A stretch of 64,000 bases of DNA, taken from Ulota crispa (Eukaryota; Streptophyta; Bryopsida; Orthotrichales; Orthotrichaceae). Location of the stretch: the NCBI GenBank assembly GCA_963920765.1, contig OY987242.1:24700002-24764001 (forward strand), given 5' to 3'. The number at the start of each line of letters is the position of its first letter. Position 1 is the first letter of the stretch. Of the stretch, positions 21,868 to 31,326 are shown in pieces. The position numbers and the translations under genes are program-made. The notes under the pieces are model-generated. The model worked only from the letters and a program-made list of their open reading frames with translations. It had not been told where the DNA came from and searched no databases.

Positions 21868-22790
21868 TTAGTATGCCATTCTCTTAGAGAGTAGCTTCAT
21901 GTGCACTTCCATCTTTGATCTCTCCATATCACAAAAAAATTCTGCATTGATTTGCATTTGCTTTGCCATTATTTCCCTAGCAGCCTTTGTGGCTTGTGCT
22001 ATGACTGCATGGCTAGACACATTCTTTTGCCTCACTCTTGTATTCCATGTGCGTTGACTAATCATGTTTATGGAGGTGCCTAAGAACTAATCACCTCAAG
22101 GGACACACCAGTAAGAAGGCCATTGGAAGGGCAGGAGCTTGGAGTCCATGCCAAACCCCTCATCCCTCTAGTAACAATAGCAGCAAAAAGTTGGAACGGT
22201 GGAGACTGCGACATTGCTCCATGGGACATGGGTGGGTGGCTCAGATGAGTCTACCCTGCCACTATCCAACACGTCCTTTGACTCCCCATCATTATTCTCT
22301 TCTTCTATTGCTTCAAATTGTAGGTTATCCACTAGTTGCAAATTTCCATCTCCCAATGGTGACAAGTCTCTTATGTGAGAATGTCAAATTTACGGGCAAT
22401 TTCTAAACTAGCCATAGATGGCTTTAAAAATGTCACATTCAAAAAGTCTAGGTAAGATCTCCGCCTTTTGCTCTAGAGCCGACATGTCCCAATATTGACA
22501 TTCATTGATTCTTGTCTTGCACAAAAATCAGTAATCCATTTATACTCAAGAATCAATTAATTCCACTTGCTTTTGCAGGTAGGACCGTCTCGTATGCACA
22601 TGGAAAGGCATGCCCACATCAAGTCCTGCAACACGTAGCCACTTCATACAATCAATGGTCATCAAATCACAACCGTCAACCGTGTCCATCTCTTGGAAAA
22701 ACATTTTATTCTTCTAGGAATGAGTTGCAAAATTTCATGTGGCGACCAATTGGGTCCCGTGTCTTTTTGTGCTCTCTTTGACTAAGGGGC
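21868..22790 (-). pseudogene. Decayed trihelix/Myb-SANT-like ORF of Harbinger-type transposon
   Basis: Read on the minus strand from about 22790. Broken frames give CKSKWNxLILEYKWITDF and YWDMSALEQKAEILP, resembling the trihelix DNA-binding protein that accompanies plant PIF/Harbinger transposases. Two in-frame open pieces follow (22365-22168, acidic EAIEEENNDGESKDVLD; and 22065-21868, KMEVHMKLLSKRMAY, a C-terminal helix typical of these proteins) separated by stops. It lies tail to tail with the transposase relic, which supports one two-gene element. The family call is by eye. Confidence 0.6.
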
Positions 22791-24189
22791 ACCTATTGGG
22801 TTAGAAGAGTTTGGTAATGGACAATGAAAAGCATTGGGTGCCGCAGGTTGTGAGGTGGTTTGATTAAGGAAATCAATTAGCATATCCATTGTGGTGCAAA
22901 CAAAAACAACACTTGTCAATGTTCTGGATTTATAGCTAACAAAGGGTTAGAAGAAATTGCTCATTGTGCAAGACATATTGAGCATGTTGAAAAATTACAG
23001 AAACATATGCAAAGGCATAAAAAGAATGGCCTAAATTTATGAATACGGCACATTGTGCTCAAGCAAAAGCACGGCCTCATTACTTAAAACTATTGTGTTC
23101 AAACTACCGTGTGTTACATTAGCATGTCCTTGGTCCTATAACTATGCAGCAAGCTACGCTCCTCACAATAGAACATTTGGATTTAGATTTCTAGAAATCA
23201 AGCAAACATTATGTCTGTATACTGAACCCTAAACCCAATCACCAAGTACAATGCCCACATACACAATTTCAAAAATCACTCACAAAAATGGCTAGTCTCG
23301 CAAATGCAAATGTTGCAAAGTTATAAGCAGTACTAACTCATCGTCAATTGGCATTGTAGTAGGGCGTGGGGAAAGAGCGTTGAAGGAGATGGAGTGGACA
23401 TGGTTTTCCATCACAAAAAATCTTTGTGTGGCAACAACCAACTCAATCCCTCAATTCCTAATTAATTGTTTTGCTAAAAATCATTTTGCATTGTACAACA
23501 TTGCTATACAAAAAAATCAAAGTTGTCAAAGTACAACAAACAATGCAAGGAGAACTTTGAAGGACAAAAAAAAGGTGAGATTGACAAGTGCACTCACTTG
23601 ATACTGCTGCAACAATTGAAGAATGACTAGACAACATCATTGCTATCCTTTTAACACAAAGGCTGCAAGCGTTGAAACCCATATTCTTCCATTGTCAAAT
23701 CTACGTGATTACCAACCGCCGAGAAACTCTTGCCAAAACTAGAAGAACCAGACTTTGCTAATTTGTATCAACCAAGGACCTTACAAAATATCACACGCAG
23801 AAGTTGTTAATGTACCAAATTGCTTGGTTTTGTAGTTGCATAAAAGTTGCTACACTCTTGATTTTCTTGTATTTTTGGCGTTCCGTTCAAAATAAGCAAC
23901 ATGCAAGCACCGCTCTTACATTTGGCTCCACCTAGGTTTGGCTCTAAAACCTTCCATCTATGTGAACACATCAACTCTGTGAGCCACCTACTACTGTTTC
24001 TTTTGCACTAAGAACTAGTGCAAACGTACCTTAAGGATTGAAGAGCTTCCAAGTTTTTTAAAGTACGCTTGCTCAAGTTTTGTGCACAATTTTTTTACAA
24101 TGCCCATGTCATGTGACACTTCTTTATTATAAGCAAAATTATGTGATTATTAGTTTACTATTTTTTTTCACATTTTTTCAAAAATGTTA
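22791..24189. other. Intergenic, nothing recognised
   Basis: AT-rich sequence, probably the outer part of the Harbinger relic followed by spacer. I could not find its terminal inverted repeats. The open frame at 23380-23601 and its antisense partner have no recognisable features. Confidence 0.45.
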
Positions 24190-24501
24190 TAGAAATGTTG
24201 AAGCAACTAAGGCAGAAGGCAAAATTTGAGGTGAAATTTCTTGAAATATTTTTCATTAAATTTTTGTTCAAAGACAAGAGGAATTGGCATTTGACTAAAG
24301 TTGTTTCATATTTTGTGGAACTTTCTGGAATTAGTAATGAAATTTGGAAGTTGAAATGGCATAGGGCTCTAAAATGGATCACCTCCTCAAATGTAATTTG
24401 TATGTACATTGTTGAAGCCTATGAAAATAACATAAACAACAATAATACATTTGAGAAGGTGATCCATTTTAAAGCCTGCACCAAATTAGAGCCTTCTACC
24501 T
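24190..24501. mobile_element. MITE of the TA|AGGTAGGAGGCTC family (left end worn)
   Basis: The right end GAGCCTTCTACCT|TA (24502-24503) and the interior block AAGAGGAATTGGCAT ... CACCTCCTCAAATGTA ... CATTTGAGAAGGTG match the elements at 44890-45210 and 46864-47190. The left end cannot be fixed exactly. A CACCTCC/GAAGGTG inner inverted pair is conserved among copies. Confidence 0.65.
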
Positions 24502-24510
24502 TAGACTTAT

Positions 24511-25104
24511 AATGATGTAAGGTAGATTCTTCATCTCAAATAAGCATTCAAGCCATCTTCAAAGAACCTTCAAGAATACTTTGGTTGACTAATACAATGT
24601 GGGATAGACGTTTTAGTGTACATATTCATTGAAGGTTTAATGAAATGAAGCTAAGATGAACCTTGTTTCTTAAACAACAATGGCATATTTTGCTAAAGTT
24701 ATATTTCAAAGTTCTTGTTTCTAACTCAATTTCACAAACTATTTAGAAATGAAACAAAATAACATAAGATATTTAATCATATACTACAACATTCTCACCA
24801 TCTATTCAACAATCATTAAATTCTTGTTTAGAAATAAAATAGATTATTTAAAACTTTGTATAATTTTATACCTCCTTCCATGTAACTCCCTTTACAAGAA
24901 CATATATGAAGTACGCAGTTTTGGAACTTCATTCATATATCACCAACTCGTTTTTCAAACACAAATTTTTCTTTACTACAAGTTTGTATTTAAATGTATA
25001 GGTTACAAAATTGAAAAAAGAGTTCCAAAGAAGATTGTTCCTCAAATTCAACTATTCTGATGATGCAATTAGCTGTCTTCCAATCTCAATATCTACTACA
25101 CAAT
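24511..25104. other. Intergenic, nothing recognised
   Basis: Strongly AT-rich. The 24749-25060 open frame is Ile/Tyr/Phe-rich with a composition expected of AT-rich DNA and no known motif. Confidence 0.45.
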
Positions 25105-25108
25105 TTAA

Positions 25109-25327
25109 CCCCTGAAGGATTGAGTGTGCCGCTGCCACCGATACAATACAAGGTACTTTTCTTGTATTTGGAATGGATCCACACCTCTACTACATTTGAG
25201 ATCAACAAAGAAGTCAAAGAATAGATCAAAGTGGTTCTAGTGAGCTACTTGAGACCCCAAATTAAAACTTCTTCCTGGTAGCAAATACCAATTATACAAC
25301 AACATATACACTATGCCCTATGGTCCT
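25109..25327. mobile_element. TTAA-bounded MITE, subfamily A
   Basis: Begins CCCCTGAAGGATTGAG after TTAA (25105-25108). The interior (GATCAACAAAGAAGT, CTAGTGAGCTACTTGAGA) is collinear with 28555-28769 and antiparallel to 14955-15180. Its right boundary is the TTAA at 25328-25331, which also starts the neighbouring subfamily B element. Confidence 0.72.
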
Positions 25328-25331
25328 TTAA

Positions 25332-25579
25332 CCCCTAAAGGATGTTGCTATATTGTATACGTTCTCATGTGTCATATATGGATAGGATATATGAGTAGCA
25401 CATGAATCCCATTGGAGTTGTAAATTTTAAGCCAAGTCACAAACATACTACTAGTCAACTAGGATTTTTTGGAGAATTTTTGACATTTGTCATGAAGGCA
25501 TTTCTTCAAGTACTTCAAGTACTAAATAGTTCTCGTATGAATACAGCCAACACTTTTGGTAGGCAACATCCTTTAGGGG
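25332..25579. mobile_element. TTAA-bounded MITE, subfamily B
   Basis: Starts CCCCTAAAGGATGTTG directly after TTAA (25328-25331) and ends CATCCTTTAGGGG, followed by TAGG (a worn TTAA). The interior is collinear with the interrupted element at 53078-53721 (GGAGTTGTAAATTT, CATTTCTTCAA and TTTGGTAGG blocks). Confidence 0.72.
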
Positions 25580-25589
25580 TAGGCAACCT

Positions 25590-26334
25590 TACAGCTAGAA
25601 ATACCAAAAAATTAAGCTGATAAAGAACTAAACCCCGCTTTACAAAAGGTGTATTTAGAGAATTTTTGAAGTACAAGTAGCCAAAGAACTCTATGATTGA
25701 TCTCAAATACAAAAACACCATATTACTGGCTGAAACTGACAAAATGTCAATACTTGTTCATAAACCAAATATAAACTAAACATCTAAAGACACACGATGA
25801 CTAACGTAAATGAGCTCAAGTGGCTTAAAAACACTGCTGAACGCACCAAATACTCCAATTCAACATTCTAGAGTTCACCTTTTAGTTGAAAGTATTAGAA
25901 AAAAAAATTAAGTTGACAAAATTCAGCTTGCCAGCTTTAAAATATAGCAGCAATCCACAACACGCACTGGCTAATTCTCATTCCAATACACTCCAGCTCG
26001 AAAAAAGAGTATTTAATGAAATGCACGTCTCAGAGACAGAGAAACGGCATTCACATGTATTACTTGTACGACCAAGCACGTCCAGCCAGGCTATTCAACA
26101 CTTCCACAACCAAAAAAACAGTTGAATAATCACTGGCAGGTGCAAGGTCACAAAGATAACGCATAAAGCTGGAAAAACTTAAAAAGGGAAGGCCCATAAA
26201 GTCCTGCGATTGTCACTAGACTTAAAAACACATACTGGAGGACACAGACACAATAAAGGCTAAAAGTAAAGGGAATCTCAAGTACGACCCCTCCACATAA
26301 AAACCTACTCCAGCGAGTGAACCAAAAAGGGTCA
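25590..26334. other. 3' flank of the ARF gene
   Basis: Downstream of the minus-strand ARF stop at 26335-26337, so it should hold that gene's 3' UTR. No coding or inverted-repeat structure was recognised here. Confidence 0.45.
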
Positions 26335-26506
26335 TCAAGGCAAGTGACAAATCAAGAGGCATGGGGCCACATATATAAGTGCCGGTACTACTATGGTTGC
26401 ATAGTTAATACATAAATATCAACAGGCCGAGAGCTATGATCGCACTGCACTGCCATTACTTGCTTCAGGTAGGATGGTAAGTCGCCGGACTGCCGTGACA
26501 AAGCTC
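26335..26506 (-). other. Exon 4 of ARF: end of PB1 domain and unusual tail
   Basis: The acceptor TTGGCAG lies just before 26506. The joined codon gives R, then [15 protein letters not shown], which finishes the PB1 domain as in other class C ARFs. The frame continues for about 40 more residues (through [14 protein letters not shown] and [16 protein letters not shown]) to TGA at 26337-26335. That hydrophobic tail is not typical. A GTAATG directly after PEA could be a further splice donor, so the true C-terminus is uncertain. Confidence 0.7.
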
Positions 26507-29500
26507 CTGCCAAGTTTCCAACATGGGCAAACCCACTCCTAATCAGCAAAACCCCAACTAAAATTCTCACATCTCAAGTAAACTAAAAAATACTCTCAAA
26601 CATGCTAATACTTTCAACTTTTTCTCACAATTCTTTTATCCCGAAAGAAGAAAATTTTGAAAAACCATTCTTAAATATATCATCACTTAGAAATTAAGCA
26701 CTGCTCATAATGCAAACCAATGGGTACAGCCACAGATTCAAACCGTGGTTTCACCAACTGTCTCAAGTGAGTACAAACACTGCTAAACCCAACTACAATT
26801 CCAAGTTCAACACTGCAGTATTCACATTCTAGTAAGGTAAGGAGGTTCATAAACCGTCCATAAACGATCATAAACCGACCATTTAAGCCTACCTAACTCA
26901 TCCATGACACTAATAGATATCTGAAGGAACATGTCACTCGTTCCTAAATAGGGAACGCATTTAGAACATGGTCACTTTCAGAGCCTCCTACCTTAGCTAC
27001 AAAGAAAAAAAGACAGGCAAAAATTATTGGCAAAACTTTTAAAAAATTAGCCACATTTGTGAACACTGGATATCTACAGACCAAAATATGAAGTGTCTAA
27101 ACACCCTGACATAAATTGAGCTAGCTGCTGTACTGTACAACACCAATACACGCCCTCCCAAAAGCAAAAGAAGAGTGGGGACCTAAGACCGTGGAGCTTG
27201 CCCCTTAGAAACCTTACCTGTAAGGCTCGACACCAACATGCCTCGTAGACCCTTCAGCATTCTCATACACCAACCGGTTCTTAAAATCAGGGATAGGAAC
27301 ACTGAACATATCACCCAGACGGTCGTAGATTTCATCATAAGACCGGAAGATAGATAAATCCAGCGTTCGCCCCACCTCCTCCCCTTCACGAAACACTTTG
27401 CAATGGTGAAACGCTTCATTCAACCCGGCTTTCTCCCGGTCACTAGCCTGGTCCCTGAACCACTTCAAACTGCCCACCTCGCCACCACTTCCAATAGACA
27501 AGTCGGACCAGTGGCCACTACTGTTGTTGCTGGCGTCGTTGTTGTGTCGGTACCGAGACACAGCACCGTTCGCAAACCCGCGCACCCTGTTCTCCAACGT
27601 GTTCTCCAGCGTGTTCTCTGAGGACGAGTTGCTAGTAGTGGACACACGCAAGCCGTCATGGAGAACTGGACCATCCGAGGAGCTGTTCCCTGATGCAACA
27701 CACTGCTGCTGTTGTTGTGGCTTGGACGGGCAGGACGGATCAATCGACTGCCCGAACAGAAAGAACGACGTGGACGTCTTCGTCGCCATAGCCGTAGCAG
27801 TAGCAGTGTTGTCTCTCTGCTGTGGATTTGCAGCAACAGCAGCAGCAGGTAAAAAGCTCGTGACGGAGTGTTGAGAGCGGTGCTGGTGGTGCTGGTTGTG
27901 ATGCTGGTGATTGTGGTGTTGGTGTTGGTGCTGGTGTTGGTGGTGTCCATTGGGCAGGAGGGAAAAGGGGTGATTGGAAGGGGAGTCACTCAAGAGAGTG
28001 CGAACAGGAGGGACCTGCTCGTTGTAGTAGTTATCGCTTGGGTACTCTCGAGGATGTTTATAGGAGTTGTTGTTGTTACTACTAGTCCGGAAATCCATGG
28101 TTAGAAGCCCGTTAAAGCGATCATGCCTGGCTCCCTGCATGCCTGCAGAGACGTCGTCTAAGAGTGCAGGGCCACCCCCCCATGGGGCGGGCAGCTGCTG
28201 CTGTCCCGTGAAGGTGGTGCTGCTGCTGTTGCCACCACCGCCACCGCTGGTGGAGCCTGCGAGCGGCAGGCCCAGCAGCCCCGGCGGTGCCTGCAGCAGC
28301 AGCTCCTGCGGCTGCACGGCGCGCAGCTTCTTCTTGGGCAGGGAGAAAGGGGGCAGCTGCATTGGCAAGGTGGCCACGAGCTCCACCTGCCAGGGACTCA
28401 CACGACTCACTCCCTGCAGTAGGTCTGGCTCGTCCCACGTTACCTGCACTTGCCACCACCAAATTTAAAACCTACGGTAGAGGACACTCCAAAAAAAAAC
28501 CAAAAAAAAAACCGACCCCTTTGCTACTAACATACCTATCTCTCCAAAACACAACCCTTAAACCTCTGAGCGTGCCACTGTGACCTGTACAATACGAGGG
28601 ATTCTTCTTGTATTTGGAACGGTTTCACACCTTTAGATCAACAAAGAAGTTGGAATATAGATCAATGCGGTCCTAGTGAGCTATTTGAGATCCCAAATGA
28701 AAACTTCCTGATGGTACTAAAGGCCAATTATACGACAACATGTCTACTAGCCCTAGGGACGTTTAAGGGTTAAGTTCACCATTCAGTTAGCAAGTGGGTG
28801 TAAACATGACTCAGGTCACTAATCTAAGACTAGAAAACAAGGTTGTCTACTGTCCCCTAGAATGATTGCATGGGAATTTAAGACATAGAGAAAAAAGAAG
28901 TGATCACGAAACTCTTGTAATACCCAACGAGAACTCTATACAGTGGTGCTAGGATAAGGTCAATGCTTTGGGAGAGCAAAAACTATTGATCATATCCAAG
29001 CATTGACTTTTAAGAAGAAATACTCTATTCGACTCGCCTAGAAGACACAAAAAAGAGGGAGACCTTGACACTATCCAAACGTTTCTGTTACAAAGATTGA
29101 TCTTATCCAAGCACCACTGTACTGATCTTCAAACAAAAGCACACTCCCAACATATTGGTTACAATGCATGTACCCCAAGGCTTTGTGACACTTATGAACA
29201 TACCTGTAACACGCGCCATGGAGAATTAGGCCAAAGGAGGGGATCAGCAGGCTGAACAGCAGCAATAGTGCCCATGAACCAACTAATCCTGGAAGAATCC
29301 TCAGTCTCAAACGCCATCTTGAAACGCATGCCCGCGTACCACGAGTGATCCAACGCCTGCTTCACCAACGCAGCCTTGACACAGAACTCCGCGGTGCTAG
29401 CACGAGGGTAATACACAACCTCAAACGGCTTGACAGCCACAGCCAGTGACGCGGCCTCCAGCACGGACTTCGCAGTCACGCGAGCACGGTTGCGTGCAAA

Positions 29501-31326
29501 GCTGCTGCTGCTCGTACCCGACGATCCCTGACTCCCAGGTCGAATCCCGTTGCTGCTGCTGCTCAGTCCACCACCATGGCCATGGCCATTGTCACCACCA
29601 CCACCACCACCACCCATTCCACCAAAAAAATCTGAGAAACTCTCGGTCCCCTTGACCTCCCAACGTGAGGCCCGCATTGCAGAAGTTGCACTTGCTGACG
29701 AGTGCCAGGTGGACGTGTCACCCCCGCTGGTACCACGCATTGAACGTCTCACTCCCACACAAAGCTCCCCTGACGCACTGCGCAAAAACACTATCGCATC
29801 TCCTGCCACTAGCTTCTTCTGATTCACAAACGTGCTCCAGCCTGTTGTCAACAAATGTCGCCTCGGCGTGCCTCTGCAAAAAGCAATCAGGTGTAAAAGA
29901 CTGCATGAAGAAACAGTAGAAAACTTTCAAACCCCCGCCCCAGCGTTCAGATAGCAAGACAGAAAACTCAGCATGTCAATGACCCCACTGACCTTTGCAA
30001 ATTAGGGTTTCCTCCTGATCTACAAACTGCATTAGAGAAAATCATCTGACTGTAAAAATTTGATAATGAGAAAAGCTTGGCTCTTGTCGTAACCCAAGTG
30101 ATCTATTCTGGTAACAAAAGCATACTCGTAGAAGTTGTAGTCTAAAAAATGAGGTATAAGGTAGTAACACCCGTAAGCGTGAAACTAAGGATTTTGGGGT
30201 AAGAAAACCAATTGAGGAACTTTGAAAAAAAAATTGTTAAATAAGGAAGAGGAAATCAAAAATACGGGCATCAATTCAAAAGTTCCAATTGCAAGCATTT
30301 GTTCACAAAGATTTTTTTAAAGTCCAAAATCGCTGAAAATGTATAGTTGTGTGTACGGGATAGCTAAAGAAGACAGCTTAGTGAAATCTTTAGTGTGCTC
30401 ATATGCTCATAATACTAACTTGAGGTGTTCTTAGATAGTGAGATGGGGGACTCAAAACCGTCATGCCAGTCACCTAAAACCCTCACCTTGTCACCCAAAA
30501 CCATCACCTTGTCACCCAAGACCCTCACTGTCACCCAAAACCATCATTTTGTCACCCAAAACCATCACCTTGTCACCCAAAATCATCATTTTGTCACCCA
30601 AAACTATCACTTTGAACTGTCACCCAAAACCATCACTTTTAGGAATTTGTCAGTCACTAACAGAGTAGGGTAACGCCAATGGGGACACTCACGGAGAGGG
30701 GGTGTCGCTACCTTATAGCATAAAGTGCATAATGTGTGGAGTTATGGATCATACCTGTATATGTGCCGGAACTTCCAGACATCGCCATGAACATCCTTTG
30801 CCAAGACAGTTTGCACGGGAGGGTCACTGGAGTAATCCAAGGGAGGAAAGATGGTTTCAGCACAGTAGCGAGGAACAGAGAACCCACCGCCATTGTTGGC
30901 GTCACTCTGAGTGAGGGTTTTAGCAAACGAGGCAGGTTTTTCTGGAGGGGGAGACAAAGGGAAATCCTCCATGCGGTCACTAGAGAAAGGGAGACCTTCA
31001 GGCTGCAAGCGCATTCGAGCAAACACTTCATCCGTTTCGGTGTCAGCCAGAAAGTTGACAGAGACAACACGACATGGCACCGTGCCTGAAGGACCCAAGG
31101 ATGGAGGGAAATCAGGAGTGGTAGCCGCCTGCTCTCCATGCCCTTGTGGAAAATAAATGACCTTGGCTCCCACTGCAGGGAGCTGCACCATGCCTCCTGC
31201 ACACGCGTGCCAGAGCTGCGCATCCAGACGGCCCACATTCTCTCCCCCCGACCCCACGCGTCCTCCCGTGTCATCATGCTTCTCCATTTTCACACTCATC
31301 GATAACCGAGGGCCTGGCCCGGGCAT
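26335..31326 (-). CDS. ARF: Class C AUXIN RESPONSE FACTOR (ARF10/16/17 type), four coding exons
   Basis: Predicted 879-aa nuclear transcription factor; class C ARFs bind auxin-response DNA and generally act as repressors. Exons on the minus strand: 31326-30755, 29873-29204, 28443-27218, 26506-26335; all introns GT-AG, phases join. Domains: dimerisation region with [17 protein letters not shown] (34-50); B3 (134-~236) with [40 protein letters not shown] and [11 protein letters not shown]; a Gly-rich insert (~277-284); Auxin_resp (~327-412); a Gln/His/Ser-rich middle region with a His-rich run near 590-617; PB1 from [17 protein letters not shown] (762) to RRLTIL. The start ATG at 31326 follows a probable UTR splice acceptor. 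Class C is shown by the AETIFP B3 text, the [20 protein letters not shown] text and the miR160 site. Confidence 0.94.
26507..27217 (-). other. ARF intron 3
   Basis: Donor GTAAGG at 27217 (minus strand) and acceptor TTGGCAG ending at 26507. It contains the small TA|AGGTA element at 26835-26993. No other structure seen. Confidence 0.75.
26835..26993. mobile_element. Short MITE of the TA|AGGTAGGAGGCTC family in ARF intron 3
   Basis: Left end TA|AGGTAAGGAGGTTCATAAAC, right end GAGCCTCCTACCT|TA (26994-26995). At 159 bp it is about half the size of the copies at 44.9 and 46.9 kb and lacks their central block, so it is a deletion derivative. Confidence 0.75.
28124..28144 (-). promoter_or_regulatory. 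miR160 target site in ARF exon 3
   Basis: The plus strand reads TGCCTGGCTCCCTGCATGCC plus T, which differs from the conserved plant miR160 sequence only at position 15 (C for U, a G:U wobble in the duplex) and at the last base. The transcript is from the minus strand, so it carries the complement. It encodes AGMQGARH (residues 514-521), the conserved class C location. Expected cleavage lies opposite miRNA bases 10-11 (28133/28134). This implies silencing of the ARF mRNA by miR160. Confidence 0.93.
28555..28769. mobile_element. TTAA-type MITE, subfamily A, in ARF intron 2
   Basis: Starts CCCTTAAACCTCTGAG (left flank ACAA, a worn TTAA) and ends GACGTTTAAGGG before TTAA (28770-28773). The interior matches 25109-25327 (GATCAACAAAGAAGT, CTAGTGAGCTATTTGAGA). 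Confidence 0.75.
28941..29119. mobile_element. Tc1/mariner-type MITE in ARF intron 2
   Basis: TA|CAGTGGTGCTAGGATAAGGT at the left and ATCTTATCCAAGCACCACTG|TA at the right form a ~23-bp inverted pair with a TA on both sides. The CAGT end and TA duplication fit Tc1/mariner. 179 bp, non-coding. Confidence 0.82.
30159..30713. mobile_element. TA|AGGTAG-ended element with internal minisatellite, in ARF intron 1
   Basis: Left end TA|AGGTAGTAACACCCGTAAG, right end GGGGTGTCGCTACCT|TA (30714-30715). The interior is homologous, in reverse orientation, to the element at 43569-44112, including the text near CCAATTGAGGAACTTTG and the TCACCCAAAACCATCAC minisatellite. 555 bp, with no protein signal. Confidence 0.78.
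30465..30650. repeat. 21-bp minisatellite (TTGTCACCCAAAACCATCAC)
   Basis: About eight imperfect copies of a ~21-bp unit, TTGTCACCCAAAACCATCAC plus C/T, with one unit shortened and one lengthened. The open frames across it are translations of the repeat, not genes. Diverged copies of the same unit occur inside the related element near 43790-43855. Confidence 0.9.

Larger units (their letters stand above)
28444..29203 (-). other. ARF intron 2 with two MITEs
   Basis: Donor GTATGT just below 29204 and acceptor TGCAG before 28443. About half of its 760 bp is two separate small elements (28555-28769 and 28941-29119). Confidence 0.8.
29874..30754 (-). other. ARF intron 1, splitting the B3 domain
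   Basis: It splits the Arg codon in HIYRGTPRRH (donor GTATGA, acceptor TTTGCAG). Most of it is the minisatellite-bearing element at 30159-30713. Confidence 0.8.

Noticed and set aside
24749-25060. 103-aa Ile/Tyr-rich frame
   Set aside because: Composition is what AT-rich DNA gives; no signal, domain or conserved flanking exon.
27465-28583. Several open frames antisense or out of frame to ARF exon 3, up to 174 aa
   Set aside because: They are shadows of the low-complexity, GC-richer ARF coding exon; none has conserved domains, while the 411-codon frame matches the ARF family throughout.
29446-29957. Overlapping plus- and minus-strand open frames across ARF exon 2
   Set aside because: Alternative frames of the B3/Auxin_resp exon; Cys/His/Pro-rich text comes from the Gly/Ser codon runs.
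30425-30673. Repetitive open frames and a possible CRISPR-like array
   Set aside because: The units are directly adjacent with no unique spacers and the host is a plant; this is a minisatellite.
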